This document shows positions 46,645 to 55,838 of a stretch of DNA of 64,000 nucleotides, one piece after another (position 1 is the first letter of the stretch; each line of letters begins with the position of its first letter). The stretch spans positions 1,506,001 to 1,570,000 of the forward strand of contig NZ_CP020700.1 in assembly GCF_003932715.1 (NCBI RefSeq), given 5' to 3'. The translations under genes were made by a program, and so were the position numbers. The notes under the pieces were generated by a model. It was not told the DNA's origin and ran no database searches. It saw only the letters and a list, made by a program, of their open reading frames with translations. This DNA is from Streptomyces tsukubensis. Lineage in GTDB: Bacteria > Actinomycetota > Actinomycetes > Streptomycetales > Streptomycetaceae.

Positions 46645-46969
46645 GGGGGGCGGGGTGCGCCGTTGGTGGTTTGGGTTGCGTGTCCGGCCGCGGGCCGTTG
46701 TGGCTTGTCGCGCAGTTCCTCGCGCCCCTTTCTTGTTCTCTTCGCTCCTGCGGGGTGCGGGTCCTCCGGTGGTCGAGTCCCGTCACCCCGTGGGGTAGGC
46801 CCGGGCCTCGGGGGGCGGGGTGCGCCGTTGGTGGTTTGGGGTTGCGTGTCCGGCCGCGGGCCGTTGTGGCTTGTCGCGCAGTTCCTCGCGCCCCCAGGTA
46901 CGTGTCCTTGCCGCCCCAGCGGGGTGCGGGTCCTCCGGTGGTCGAGTCCCGTTACTCCGTGGGGTAGGG
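46645..46969. repeat. Tandem duplication of a ~155-160 bp Streptomyces extragenic repeat
   Basis: Two copies, about 46645-46799 and 46810-46969. Both contain ggtgcgccgttggtggtt, the core gttgtggcttgtcgcgcagt continuing into tcctcgcgcccc, ggtgcgggtcctccggtggt and an end ggggtagg. The copies differ mainly in the stretch after the core. The core resembles a short repeat widespread between Streptomyces genes. No coding potential is credible. Confidence 0.8.
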
Positions 46970-47000
46970 CACCGGTCTTGTCGGGTGCGGCCGGGTCGTG

Positions 47001-47390
47001 GGCCTCCGGGCTCACCTCCTCGCCGGCGGCGATGCACCGCTCCACGGGGAGCCCTGCTTGTCGCCACCGGCTGCGGGGGCGACCCTGCACCCCCCTCCGG
47101 AGATCACCCCGACTTGACCCCCGGGGAGAACGAGTCCGCCCGGTCACCCACCAAGTGGTCCCCGCAGATCAGGGGGTGCCTGTGCCCCGAGAAGGGGAAA
47201 TCTCCCCGGGCGGTGATCAGGAGAGTTCCCCGTCCCCGGTGACGCGCGACAACACGGGGACCTTGGGCGTCTGATCATGCGGGGATCACGTGGGAGGGGG
47301 GTGCAGGGTCGCCCCCGCAGTGGCCTGCGACAAGCAGGGCTCCCCGTGGAGTGGTGCATCGCAGGCCGCGAGGAGGTGAGCCCGGAGGCC
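47001..47390. repeat. Long imperfect inverted repeat (~106 bp arms, ~176 bp centre)
   Basis: Left arm 47001-47106 and right arm 47283-47390. Identical inverted blocks include 47001-47022 with 47369-47390 (22 bp), and 47071-47098 with 47293-47320 (28 bp). Between these the arms share most positions, including cggggagccctgcttgtcg. The centre contains further small hairpins around 47195-47210. Could form a large RNA stem or a cruciform, or be a non-autonomous mobile element. Confidence 0.75.
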
Positions 47391-47471
47391 ACCGACCCAC
47401 CCGCACCGGCAGGACCGGCGACCTACACCACGGAGCAACGGTCACCCATCTTTAAAGCCCCGCTGGGGGTC

Positions 47472-47493
47472 CCCCCAAAGGCAGCTTTGGGGG
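47472..47493. terminator. Hairpin downstream of the glycosyltransferase gene
   Basis: Perfect 9-bp stem cccccaaag / ctttggggg with a 4-nt loop, 70 bp beyond the stop of the minus-strand glycosyltransferase gene. This short hairpin type is itself a recurring extragenic element in Streptomyces. Confidence 0.7.
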
Positions 47494-47563
47494 AGCTTGA
47501 GGCGCAGGAGCCGCCCGCACCCCGCGGGCAACGGCACCCCCGGGAACCCCGGCGCGAGGACCC

Positions 47564-48691
47564 TCAGCGGGAGGCGACCCCGCGGGAGGCGACCCGGCGG
47601 AGCGGGGGGACCAGTTCGTCGTAGATGCTCAGGATCTGCGCGACCGTGTCGTCCTCCGTCTGCCACGTCGCCGCCTGCGCCCTGCCCGCCTCGGCCAGTT
47701 CGGCACGGCGGCCGGGCGCGGCGAGCAGGCCCCGTACCGCTTCCGCCAGCGCGGCGGCGTCGCCGTACGGGACGAGTTCCGCCGCGTCGCCGACGAGTTC
47801 CGGTACGCCTCCGACGGCCGTGGCGACCAGCGGCACCCCGCGCCGCAGCGCTTCCTGGGCGAGAACGGACCGGGCCTCCCAGCGGCTGGGCAGGACGGCC
47901 ACGTCGGCGGCGCACAGCAGATCACCGATGTCGTCCCGGTGCCCCAGCAGGCGGACCGGCAGTTCCTCGGTGTCGATGCGCCGCTGCAGGGCGCCCCGCT
48001 CGCGGCCTTCCCCCGCGATCAGCACCAGCGGCCCCGGCGCGGGGCCCCGGTCCCGCAGCCCGGCGGCTGCGTCGAGGAGGACGTCGTACCCCTGATGCGG
48101 TACGAGAGGGCCCACCGACATCACCACGGGCCGTCCGACGGCGCCGAGTTCGGCCCGTGCCTTGTCGGGCGAGAGGGCTTCCGCCCCGGTGAGCACCCTG
48201 GGCAGGGGTACGGCGACGGGCGCCAGCCGGGCGTCGCGGGCGCCCCGGCTGCGGGCCCGGTCGACGAGTTCGGAGCAGGTGCCGAGGACGACGGCCGCCG
48301 CCCGGGCGGCCCGGCGTTCCAGCAGGTTCACCGCGTGGCTGCGGGCGCCGTCCGCCCGGGCCCGGGTGTGCCAGGTGACGACGAGCGGCACCCGCAGCCC
48401 GCCGAGCGCCATCGCGGCCCGGACCCCGGCGTGCAGCCCGTGCGCGTGGACCAGGTCCGCGCCGCGGCAGACCGCCCGGAGCGCGCCGACCGCGACGGGG
48501 TCGCTGCGCCGTGGCACGGGCGCGAAGTCCGCACCGGCGCCGGGGAAGTCGTAGGCGTGTGCCGGTCCCGCCGGGGCGCAGACGGTCACCCGCACGCCCC
48601 GCGCGACCAGCCCCGAGGCCAGTGACCGGACGTGCGTGCCGCTTCCCGCGCTGCCGCCGCCCAGCACCTGGACCGTACGCAACTGTGTCAC
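47564..48691 (-). CDS. GT4-family glycosyltransferase
   Basis: 375 aa from GTG 48691 ([20 protein letters not shown]). GT-B fold: glycine-rich N-terminus with [31 protein letters not shown], donor site [42 protein letters not shown], and the E-x7-E region [29 protein letters not shown]. Two short direct repeats at the 3' end encode the [10 protein letters not shown] terminus. It follows the MraY-like gene on the same strand (74 bp gap); together they could act in assembly of a lipid-linked glycan. Confidence 0.88.
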   Translation of the reverse strand: MTQLRTVQVLGGGSAGSGTHVRSLASGLVARGVRVTVCAPAGPAHAYDFPGAGADFAPVPRRSDPVAVGALRAVCRGADLVHAHGLHAGVRAAMALGGLRVPLVVTWHTRARADGARSHAVNLLERRAARAAAVVLGTCSELVDRARSRGARDARLAPVAVPLPRVLTGAEALSPDKARAELGAVGRPVVMSVGPLVPHQGYDVLLDAAAGLRDRGPAPGPLVLIAGEGRERGALQRRIDTEELPVRLLGHRDDIGDLLCAADVAVLPSRWEARSVLAQEALRRGVPLVATAVGGVPELVGDAAELVPYGDAAALAEAVRGLLAAPGRRAELAEAGRAQAATWQTEDDTVAQILSIYDELVPPLRRVASRGVASR

Positions 48692-48765
48692 CCGCCAAGG
48701 ATGCCAGCCCGTAAGGCCGTTACGGCAATGTGTGTGTACGGGGCCGCTACCGCCGTGCCCGTACC

Positions 48766-49524
48766 TCACCCGCCCGGGTGAGTCTCCGCATCCCCGACCG
48801 CGGCGCTCCGGTCCCCGTACACGGCCGCCGCGACGACGCCCGCCGCGTGCAGGGCGAGTCCGGTGCGTCCGTTGGCGGCCACGATCGCGGTCCCGAGCGC
48901 GGCGCCCAGCGCATGCGCTCCGGTGTCGCCGAGCATGGTCTCCTCGGTGAGGTCCGCGACCGCGACGGAGGCCGCCGCGCCCATCGTGGCCGCCGTGAGG
49001 GCTCCGGCGGGGCCGCCGCGCAGCAGTCCGGGCGCGCCGGCGCCGAGGACCGCGAGCACGGCCCGCCCGGGGGCGACGTCGACCAGGTTGACCAGGTGCG
49101 CGGTGCCCGCGATCACCACTCCGGCGAGGATCCGGTCGACGGGACGCTCTTTGAGGAGCAGGCCTGCGGCCAGTCCGGCGGCCCCGATGCCGAGCAGTTT
49201 CACCCCGCCGCCGGTGAGTTCGCCGTTCCGCAGCGCTTCGAGGTGGGCCCGGAACCCGCGCCGGGGGTCGTCCGCGGCGGCGTGGTCGTCGAAGGCTCCG
49301 CAGGCGGCGGCCGCGAGGACCGTCACTGCGGTGACGCCGCCGGTCCCGGCCGCGGCCCCGGCGGCGACGGCCGGTCCCGCGAAGAGGGTGACGGCCCGGC
49401 CCGCGCGGTTCTCGCGCCGGAAGCGGGCGCCGAGGCCGCCGGGCGCGGCGGGGCCGCCGCGGCGCAGCGCCCCGTACACCCCGGCTCCGACCGCGAAGGC
49501 GGTCCCGAACGCCCGGGCCCTCAC
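48766..49524 (-). CDS. MraY/WecA-like membrane glycosyltransferase homolog
   Basis: 252 aa. GTG 49524 overlaps the recN stop by 4 bp. About 7-8 hydrophobic segments. Three motifs recall the polyprenyl-phosphate phosphosugar transferases: an Asp pair [31 protein letters not shown] in place of N-L-x-D-G-x-D-G-L-A, and [15 protein letters not shown] like M-G-D-x-G. The protein is shorter than MraY (~360), so enzyme activity needs testing. Coupled to recN and near a GT4 gene. Confidence 0.72.
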   Translation of the reverse strand: MRARAFGTAFAVGAGVYGALRRGGPAAPGGLGARFRRENRAGRAVTLFAGPAVAAGAAAGTGGVTAVTVLAAAACGAFDDHAAADDPRRGFRAHLEALRNGELTGGGVKLLGIGAAGLAAGLLLKERPVDRILAGVVIAGTAHLVNLVDVAPGRAVLAVLGAGAPGLLRGGPAGALTAATMGAAASVAVADLTEETMLGDTGAHALGAALGTAIVAANGRTGLALHAAGVVAAAVYGDRSAAVGDAETHPGG

Positions 49525-51263
49525 CCGTCGCTCCGGGCCGCGGCCAGCAGCTCTTCGGCGTGGGCGCGGGCGGTGCTGGAGTCCTCCTGGCCCGCGAGCA
49601 TCCGGGACAGTTCGCGGACCCGGTCCTCGCCTTCCAGGACGGTCACGCCGCTGCGGGTGACGGTGCCGTCGTTGGTCTTCTCGACGAGGAGCTGACGGTC
49701 CGCGAAGGCGGCCACCTGCGGCAGATGGGTGACCACGACGACCTGGGCCGAGCGGGCGAGCTTGGCCAGGCGCCGGCCGATCTCGACCGCGGCCTTGCCG
49801 CCGACGCCCGCGTCGACCTCGTCGAAGAGGTAGGTGGGGACGGGGTCCGTACCGGCGAAGACGACCTCGACGGCGAGCATCACCCGGGACAGTTCACCGC
49901 CGGACGCACCCTTGGCGATCGGCCGCGGCGGGGCGCCGGGGTGCGGGGCGAGCAGCAGTTCGACCTCGTCGACGCCGTACGGGCCGTAGGCGACGGTCCG
50001 TCCGCCGATGTCGACGCCGTCCGGGTCGTCCTGCTGTCCGACGGCGAAGGAGACCCGGGCGTGCGGCATGGCCAGCGACGCCAGTTCCTCCGTGACGGCG
50101 GCGGCGAAGCGGGCCGCGGCATCGGTACGGGCGTCGGTGAGCCGGCGGGCGAGCCCGGCCAGCTCGGCGCCGAGGGTGTCGCGTTCGGCGGTGAGCTCAC
50201 CGATGCGGTCGTCGTCGCCGTCGAGTTCGGTGAGCCGGGCGGCGCCCTGTTCGGCCCAGGCGGCGACGGCCGCGATGTCCTCGCCGTATTTGCGGGTGAG
50301 CGCGGTGAGCGCGGCCCGCCGTTCCTCCACGGCCGCGAGCCGCAGCGGGTCGGCCTCCAGCCGGTCCGCGTATCCGGCGAGTTCCCCGGCGACGTCGGAG
50401 AGGAGGATGGAGATCTCGCCCATGCGCTCGGCGAGCGCGGCCAGGGCGGGGTCGTGGGAGCGTACGGCGTCCAGGGCCCGGCCCGCGCCCGCGACGAGGG
50501 TCGTGGCGTCGACGCCCTCCGGGTCCTCGGGGTGGCCGGCGAGCGCGGCGTGTGCGGCCGCGGCGGCGGAGGCGAGGGCCTCGGCGTGACGGAGCCGCTC
50601 CGCTTCGGCGGCGAGTTCGGTGTCCTCGCCGGGGCGGGGTTCGACGCGCGCGATCTCGTTCAGTCCGAACCGGAGGAGATCGGCCTCCTGGGCCCGTTCC
50701 CGGGCCCGGGTGGTCAGCTCGGCCAGTTCGGCGGTGAGCGCCCGCAGCCTGTGGTAGGCGGTGGTGTAGTCGGCGAGCGGCCCGGACACGGCGGTGCCCG
50801 CGTAGCGGTCGAGTGCCGCACGCTGCCGGGCGGGCCGCAGCAGTCCCTGCTGGTCGGTCTGGCCGTGGACGGCGACGAGGTCGTCGGCGAGTTCCGACAG
50901 CAGTCCGACGGGTACGGACCGGCCGCCGAGGTGCGCCCGGGAGCGGCCCTCCGCGGACACGGTCCGGCTGATCAGCAGGGTTCCGTCGTCCAGCTCGGCT
51001 CCTGCCTCCTCGGCACGCCGGGCGGCGGAGACGTCCTTGCCGACGGCGATCCGCCCCTCGACGACGGCGGACTTCGCGCCGATGCGCACCAGCGCGGGGT
51101 CGGCCCTTCCGCCGAGCAGCAGCCCCAGGCTGGTGACGACCATGGTCTTGCCCGCTCCGGTCTCGCCGGTCACCGCGGTGAACCCGGGGGACAGCTCGAC
51201 GACGGCGTCGTCGATGACCCCGAGGGACCGTATCCTCATCTCCTCCAACACGGACACGACCAT
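49521..51263 (-). CDS. recN: DNA repair protein RecN
   Basis: 580 aa from ATG 51263; an internal ATG 51239 is only 2-3 nt from GGAGG. SMC-like ATPase: MRIRSLGVIDDAVVELSPG, Walker A GETGAGKT (33-40), long coiled-coil helices rich in Ala/Glu/Arg from about 180 to 390, signature GASGGELSRVMLAVE and Walker B-like TYLFDEVDAGVGG, then VVVVTHLPQVAAFAD. Holds broken DNA ends in double-strand-break repair. In the conserved tlyA-nadK-recN order it would directly follow nadK, but a plus-strand gene is inserted here. Confidence 0.95.
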   Translation of the reverse strand: MVVSVLEEMRIRSLGVIDDAVVELSPGFTAVTGETGAGKTMVVTSLGLLLGGRADPALVRIGAKSAVVEGRIAVGKDVSAARRAEEAGAELDDGTLLISRTVSAEGRSRAHLGGRSVPVGLLSELADDLVAVHGQTDQQGLLRPARQRAALDRYAGTAVSGPLADYTTAYHRLRALTAELAELTTRARERAQEADLLRFGLNEIARVEPRPGEDTELAAEAERLRHAEALASAAAAAHAALAGHPEDPEGVDATTLVAGAGRALDAVRSHDPALAALAERMGEISILLSDVAGELAGYADRLEADPLRLAAVEERRAALTALTRKYGEDIAAVAAWAEQGAARLTELDGDDDRIGELTAERDTLGAELAGLARRLTDARTDAAARFAAAVTEELASLAMPHARVSFAVGQQDDPDGVDIGGRTVAYGPYGVDEVELLLAPHPGAPPRPIAKGASGGELSRVMLAVEVVFAGTDPVPTYLFDEVDAGVGGKAAVEIGRRLAKLARSAQVVVVTHLPQVAAFADRQLLVEKTNDGTVTRSGVTVLEGEDRVRELSRMLAGQEDSSTARAHAEELLAAARSDG

Positions 51264-51358
51264 ACGAGGTTTCCCGGGCGGCGCGCGACGCGGACCCCGT
51301 GCGGATATCCCCGTCATCACCTGGTACTACCGGTCTCGTACGCCTCTATGCTCCGCAG

Positions 51359-52243
51359 ATGCCGGAAAACACTTCACCGGAACTGGTGATCGCGGCTGCG
51401 GGAGCGTCGGCGCGTCTCGACGGCCTCGGTCTGACGTTCGTACACGGCCGGACCACCTGGCAGGTCCCGGCGACGGCGATCCGGGCGGCGGAGACGGGCG
51501 GACCGGATCCCCGCCCGGGCGTCATGCTCCACCTCCGGCCGGGCCTACCCCTTCCGGCAGGCACCCCTCCGTTTCTCTTTCTGCCCGCGCGGAACGTGCA
51601 CACCGCCGAGGCGTTCCGGGCCGCAGTGGCCGGGGCGGTGGCCGCCGCCCCGGTGGTGGACGCGGCGGAGGTCCTGGTCACGGTGGTCGTACGGCCGTCG
51701 AGGCGGGACCGGATCCGCCGGTCCGCGCCGTACAGGATCCGGATCCGGGTCCTGTACGGCGCGGCCTGGCTGGTCTGGTTCGCGGTCGTCCTTGCGGTGA
51801 CCCTCCGGGCGGAGCACCCCTGGGCGACCGCCGTCCTCGCCTTCCTGTCCTTCTGGATCGCCCCGCTGGGATGCCGGATCTTCTTCATGGGGATACCGGC
51901 CCGCAGCCGCCCCCGCCGCACCCGCTCCCTGCGGCGGCTGCGCCGCCACGGCATCACGGTCGGCGCCCGGATCACCGGCTACCGCGCGGTCCGCTTCGAC
52001 GCCCAGTACTTCCCCCTGCTCGACTTCACGACGGCCGACGGGCAGGAACTCCAGGGCGTCGTGTCCCTCCGGACCGTGTGGGAGAAGGAGCGGCTCCCCG
52101 GGTTCACTCTCGTCGTCTACGACCCGGAGGAGCCCGCCCTCGCCTCGGTCACCGGCCCCCGGGAGCCCTTCGCGGCCTTCGCCGTCGTGCTGGGGCTGGT
52201 CATGCTTGCGGTGTCCGTCGGGATGCTGGTGGGCGGCGGCTGA
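51359..52243 (+). CDS. DUF3592-like membrane protein inserted between recN and nadK
   Basis: 294 aa from ATG 51359. The N-terminal ~120 residues are soluble, beta-rich (DGLGLTFVHGRTTWQVPATA). Two membrane segments follow near 137-175 (LYGAAWLVWFAVVLAVTL, AVLAFLSFWIAPLGCRIFFMG), then a DUF3592-type beta domain (RRHGITVGARITGYRAVRFD, YFPLLDFTTADGQELQGV) and a final helix VVLGLVMLAVSVGMLVGGG. Plus strand, against the flow of the surrounding operon, 95 bp from the recN start. Function unknown; the position suggests a lineage-specific insertion. Confidence 0.7.
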   Translation: MPENTSPELVIAAAGASARLDGLGLTFVHGRTTWQVPATAIRAAETGGPDPRPGVMLHLRPGLPLPAGTPPFLFLPARNVHTAEAFRAAVAGAVAAAPVVDAAEVLVTVVVRPSRRDRIRRSAPYRIRIRVLYGAAWLVWFAVVLAVTLRAEHPWATAVLAFLSFWIAPLGCRIFFMGIPARSRPRRTRSLRRLRRHGITVGARITGYRAVRFDAQYFPLLDFTTADGQELQGVVSLRTVWEKERLPGFTLVVYDPEEPALASVTGPREPFAAFAVVLGLVMLAVSVGMLVGGG

Positions 52244-52263
52244 CCCCCGCCTCCGCCCCGGAC

Positions 52264-53225
52264 CTAGTGCGTCGGAGGAGCGCCCCGCCACCCCGCCACC
52301 GGCAGGGCGAACTTCGCCACCAGCCGGTCCGTGAACGAAGCATGGTGCAGCCGCGCCAGCCGTACCGGTACGGCTCCTCTGCGGACCTCCACCCTGGCCC
52401 CCGGCGGCAGTTCCACCGTGCGGCGCCCGTCGCACCAGAGCACCCCGTGCGGGGTGTGCTCCTGCACCTCCACCGCGAGCACCGACGTCGGGGAGGTGAC
52501 CAGCGGCTTGGCGAACAGGGCGTGGGCGCTGATCGGCACCATCAGCAGCGCCTCCACCTCCGGCCACACCACCGGTCCGCCGGCCGAGAAGGCGTAGGCG
52601 GTGGAGCCGGTGGGGGTGGCGCAGACGATGCCGTCGCAGCCGAAGGCGGTCACCGGGCGCCCGTCGATCTCCAGGACGACCTCCAGCATCCGGTCGGGCG
52701 ACACCTTCTGGACGGCGGCTTCGTTGAGCGCCCAGTCGCGGTGCACCACATCGCCGTTGCGGTGCACCACCACGTCGATGGTCATCCGCTCCTCGACCTC
52801 GTAGGCCCGGTCGACGACCCGGTTGACGACCCGGTCGAGATCGTCACGCTCGGCCTCGGCGAGGAAGCCGACCCGCCCCAGGTTGACCCCGAGCATCGGC
52901 ACCCCGGAGGCGCGCGCGAACTCGGCGCCGCGCAGCAGGGTGCCGTCACCGCCGAGGACGACGATCAGTTCGCAGCCGTCGAGGGCGCACGGCGTGGCCT
53001 CGGGTACGGTCTCCACGGCCGCGGGCAGCGGCAGGTCCGCCGCCTCGGCCTCCAGTACCCGGACCCGCAGTCCGCTGCGGAGCAGGCCCTGGACGACGAG
53101 TTCGGCGCTGCGGACGGCGGCCTTCCGGCCGGTGTGCGCCAGGAGGAAGACGGTCCGTTCGCCGGGTGCGGCCGCTCCTGCCGCATCCGCCGTGGTCGTC
53201 CCTGCTGTGGTCGTCCCTGCTGTGG

Positions 53226-53229
<4 letters not shown>
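52264..53229 (-). CDS. nadK: NAD kinase
   Basis: 321 aa. TTG 53229 overlaps the tlyA stop by 4 bp (TTGA). The first ~20 residues (MTTAGTTTAGTTTADAAG) come from a 15-bp direct repeat. Catalytic GGDGT lies at 93-97 in LIVVLGGDGTLLRGAEFA; then GVNLGRVGFLAE, and the NAD site CDGIVCATPTGSTAYAFSAGGP. It makes NADP from NAD. A start later than the repeat cannot be excluded, but the overlap argues for coupling. Confidence 0.95.
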
Positions 53230-54041
<812 letters not shown>

Positions 54042-54048
54042 GTTCGGT

Positions 54049-54432
54049 TCAGCTCCTGTGGTCGTGCGGTACGGGGTGCGGGGGGTGGTGCGCGGTGCGG
54101 TCGGGCGCGTCGAGCGCGCCCAGCACCGTGCGCAGACCCTCGTGTACATCCTCGTACACGTCCAGGTGTCCGTCGGCCGTGAGGTGGTCGGCGTCCGCGA
54201 GCCGGTCGAGTACGGCGTCGACGGCGGCGTCCCCGGTCGGCTCCCGGACCACGCCCAGCGGCGCGGGCGCGGCCGGTTCGTACGCGGCAGGACCCGCCTC
54301 CCCGCCCGGTTCGCCGGGCCTGCCGGATTCGTCCGCCACCGGGTTCGCCGCCGGGTCGGCTGCCGGGACTGCTGCCGGCTCGGGGGCGGGGGCCCCTCCC
54401 TGGTCCGGGGGGCCGGGCGTCACGTCGTTCAT
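54049..54432 (-). CDS. Hypothetical protein upstream of tlyA
   Basis: 127 aa from ATG 54432. The N-terminal ~60 residues are Pro/Ala/Gly/Glu low complexity. The C-terminal half is the likely folded part: GDAAVDAVLDRLADADHLTADGHLDVYEDVHEGLRTVLGALD, helical. It ends HHPPHPVPHDHRS, His-rich. The stop is 7 bp from the tlyA start, so it is cotranscribed. Conserved position in Streptomyces; function unknown. Confidence 0.72.
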   Translation of the reverse strand: MNDVTPGPPDQGGAPAPEPAAVPAADPAANPVADESGRPGEPGGEAGPAAYEPAAPAPLGVVREPTGDAAVDAVLDRLADADHLTADGHLDVYEDVHEGLRTVLGALDAPDRTAHHPPHPVPHDHRS

Positions 54433-54474
54433 GCCCCGACGCTACCCCGAAGGACTGAGGTACGGTCGATCCCG

Positions 54475-54822
54475 ATGGCGACGAAGGAAGAGTGCCGTGA
54501 GGCGCTCGGCAGACTCAGTGACAATCTCGCGCGGGCGGACGGCGACGTCCGCGGCGCGACCGCGCTCGACCGCTCCATGAGCTGTCATATCCGGGACCTG
54601 GACGTGACGTTCACCGGCCGGCTGCGGCAGGGCGTGATCGACGTCGCGGACGACCACCCGGGCCCGCCGCGCGAGAAGGCGGAGATCCGGCTGGCGATGA
54701 CCGGCGACGATCTCGTGGCGATGGTCGACGGCAAGCTGAACTTCGGGAAGGCGTGGGCGTCGGGCCGGGTGAAGCTGGAGGCCGGCTTCCGCGATCTGAT
54801 GCGGCTGCGCTCCCTCCTCTGA
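54475..54822 (+). CDS. SCP2 sterol-binding-domain protein
   Basis: 115 aa from ATG 54475. Fits a single SCP2-like lipid-binding domain: MSCHIRDLDVTFTGRL, GVIDVADDHPG, AEIRLAMTGDDLVAMVDGKLNFGKAWASGRVKLEAGFRDLMRLRSLL. The last block is the conserved D-L-x2-L-x2-G-x3-F-x2-A-x2-x-G-x-V motif. It likely binds a hydrophobic ligand in the cytoplasm. Divergent from the tlyA operon; 42 bp separate the starts. Confidence 0.82.
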   Translation: MATKEECREALGRLSDNLARADGDVRGATALDRSMSCHIRDLDVTFTGRLRQGVIDVADDHPGPPREKAEIRLAMTGDDLVAMVDGKLNFGKAWASGRVKLEAGFRDLMRLRSLL

Positions 54823-54849
54823 CCGGCCGCCCCCGGGACCACGGGGGCC

Positions 54850-55680
54850 CTACAGGGCTTTCGCCGTCTCCCCGCGGCTCCCGGGCACCGTCGCGGCGCG
54901 CCGCCGGGCCACCGGCACCACCAGCGGCGTCCCCGACTCGGGGTCGTCGATCACCCGGCTCCGTACCCCGAACACCTCTTCCACCAGTTCGGCCGTCACC
55001 ACCTCCGACGGCGGCCCCTCGGCGACGACCCGTCCGTCGCGCAGGGCGACGAGATGGGTGGCGTACCGCGCGGCCTGGTTGAGGTCGTGCAGGACCGCGA
55101 CCAGGGTCCGCCCCTGGGTTTCGTGGAGTTCGGCGCAGAGGTCCAGCACTTCGAGCTGGTGCTGGATGTCGAGGAAGGTGGTGGGCTCGTCGAGCAGGAG
55201 CAGCGGGGTCTGCTGGGCCAGTGCCATGGCGATCCACACCCGCTGGCGCTGTCCGCCGGACAGTTCGTCGACATAGCGCTCGGCGAGTTCGAGGACCCCG
55301 GTGGCGGCCATCGACTCCCGGACGATCCGCTCGTCCTCGGGCGACCACTGCCGCAGCAGACCCTGGTGCGGATACCGGCCGCGGGCGACCAGATCCGCGA
55401 CGGTGATCCCGTCGGGCGCGATCGACGTCTGCGGGAGCAGTCCGAGGATCCGTGCCACCTTCTTCGCGGGCAGCGAGTGAATGGCCTGACCGTCCAGCAG
55501 CACCCGGCCCTCGGTGGGCTTCAGCATCCGCGACAGGGCCCGCAGCAGGGTGGACTTGCCGCAGGCGTTGGGGCCGACGATCACCGTGAAGGAGTGGTCG
55601 GGGATCGCCACCGTCAGCCCCTCGGCGATCACCCGCCGGTCGTAGCCGAGCGTGACCGATTCCGCGGTGAGTCGCTGCAT
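54850..55680 (-). CDS. Siderophore-type ABC transporter ATP-binding protein (FecE/FepC-like), orphan
   Basis: 276 aa from ATG 55680. Walker A VGPNACGKST (35-44), Q-loop LLPQTS, signature ELSGGQRQRVWIAMALAQ (139-156), Walker B LLLLDEPTTFLDI, switch His in VLHDLNQAARY. The pattern with S-I-A-P-D-G-I-T-V and L-D-I-Q-H-Q is that of ferric-siderophore/cobalamin importers. No permease or binding protein is nearby, so it must partner elsewhere. An iron box lies about 105 bp upstream, so expression is probably repressed by iron through a DtxR-family regulator. Confidence 0.9.
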   Translation of the reverse strand: MQRLTAESVTLGYDRRVIAEGLTVAIPDHSFTVIVGPNACGKSTLLRALSRMLKPTEGRVLLDGQAIHSLPAKKVARILGLLPQTSIAPDGITVADLVARGRYPHQGLLRQWSPEDERIVRESMAATGVLELAERYVDELSGGQRQRVWIAMALAQQTPLLLLDEPTTFLDIQHQLEVLDLCAELHETQGRTLVAVLHDLNQAARYATHLVALRDGRVVAEGPPSEVVTAELVEEVFGVRSRVIDDPESGTPLVVPVARRRAATVPGSRGETAKAL

Positions 55681-55783
55681 GGGGTCGTACTCCTGCGCTC
55701 GCGTGCGAAGGCTCCGGCTCCGGCGGCCGGGCCCGGACCCCGTCCGGGCGCACCACCGCCGACGCCGGGATACCGACGAAAAG

Positions 55784-55802
55784 GTTAGGTTAGCCTACCC
55801 TC
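55784..55802. promoter_or_regulatory. Iron box (DmdR1/IdeR-type operator)
   Basis: aggttaggttagcctaccct at about 55782-55801 contains the ttaggttag core with an approximate inverted second half. It closely resembles the 19-bp iron box bound by iron-loaded DtxR-family repressors in actinobacteria. It lies 105 bp upstream of the siderophore-type ATPase start. Confidence 0.82.
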
Positions 55803-55838
55803 GCGACCACTGGGGTCGTCCGTGTGCCGGGGTGTCCG

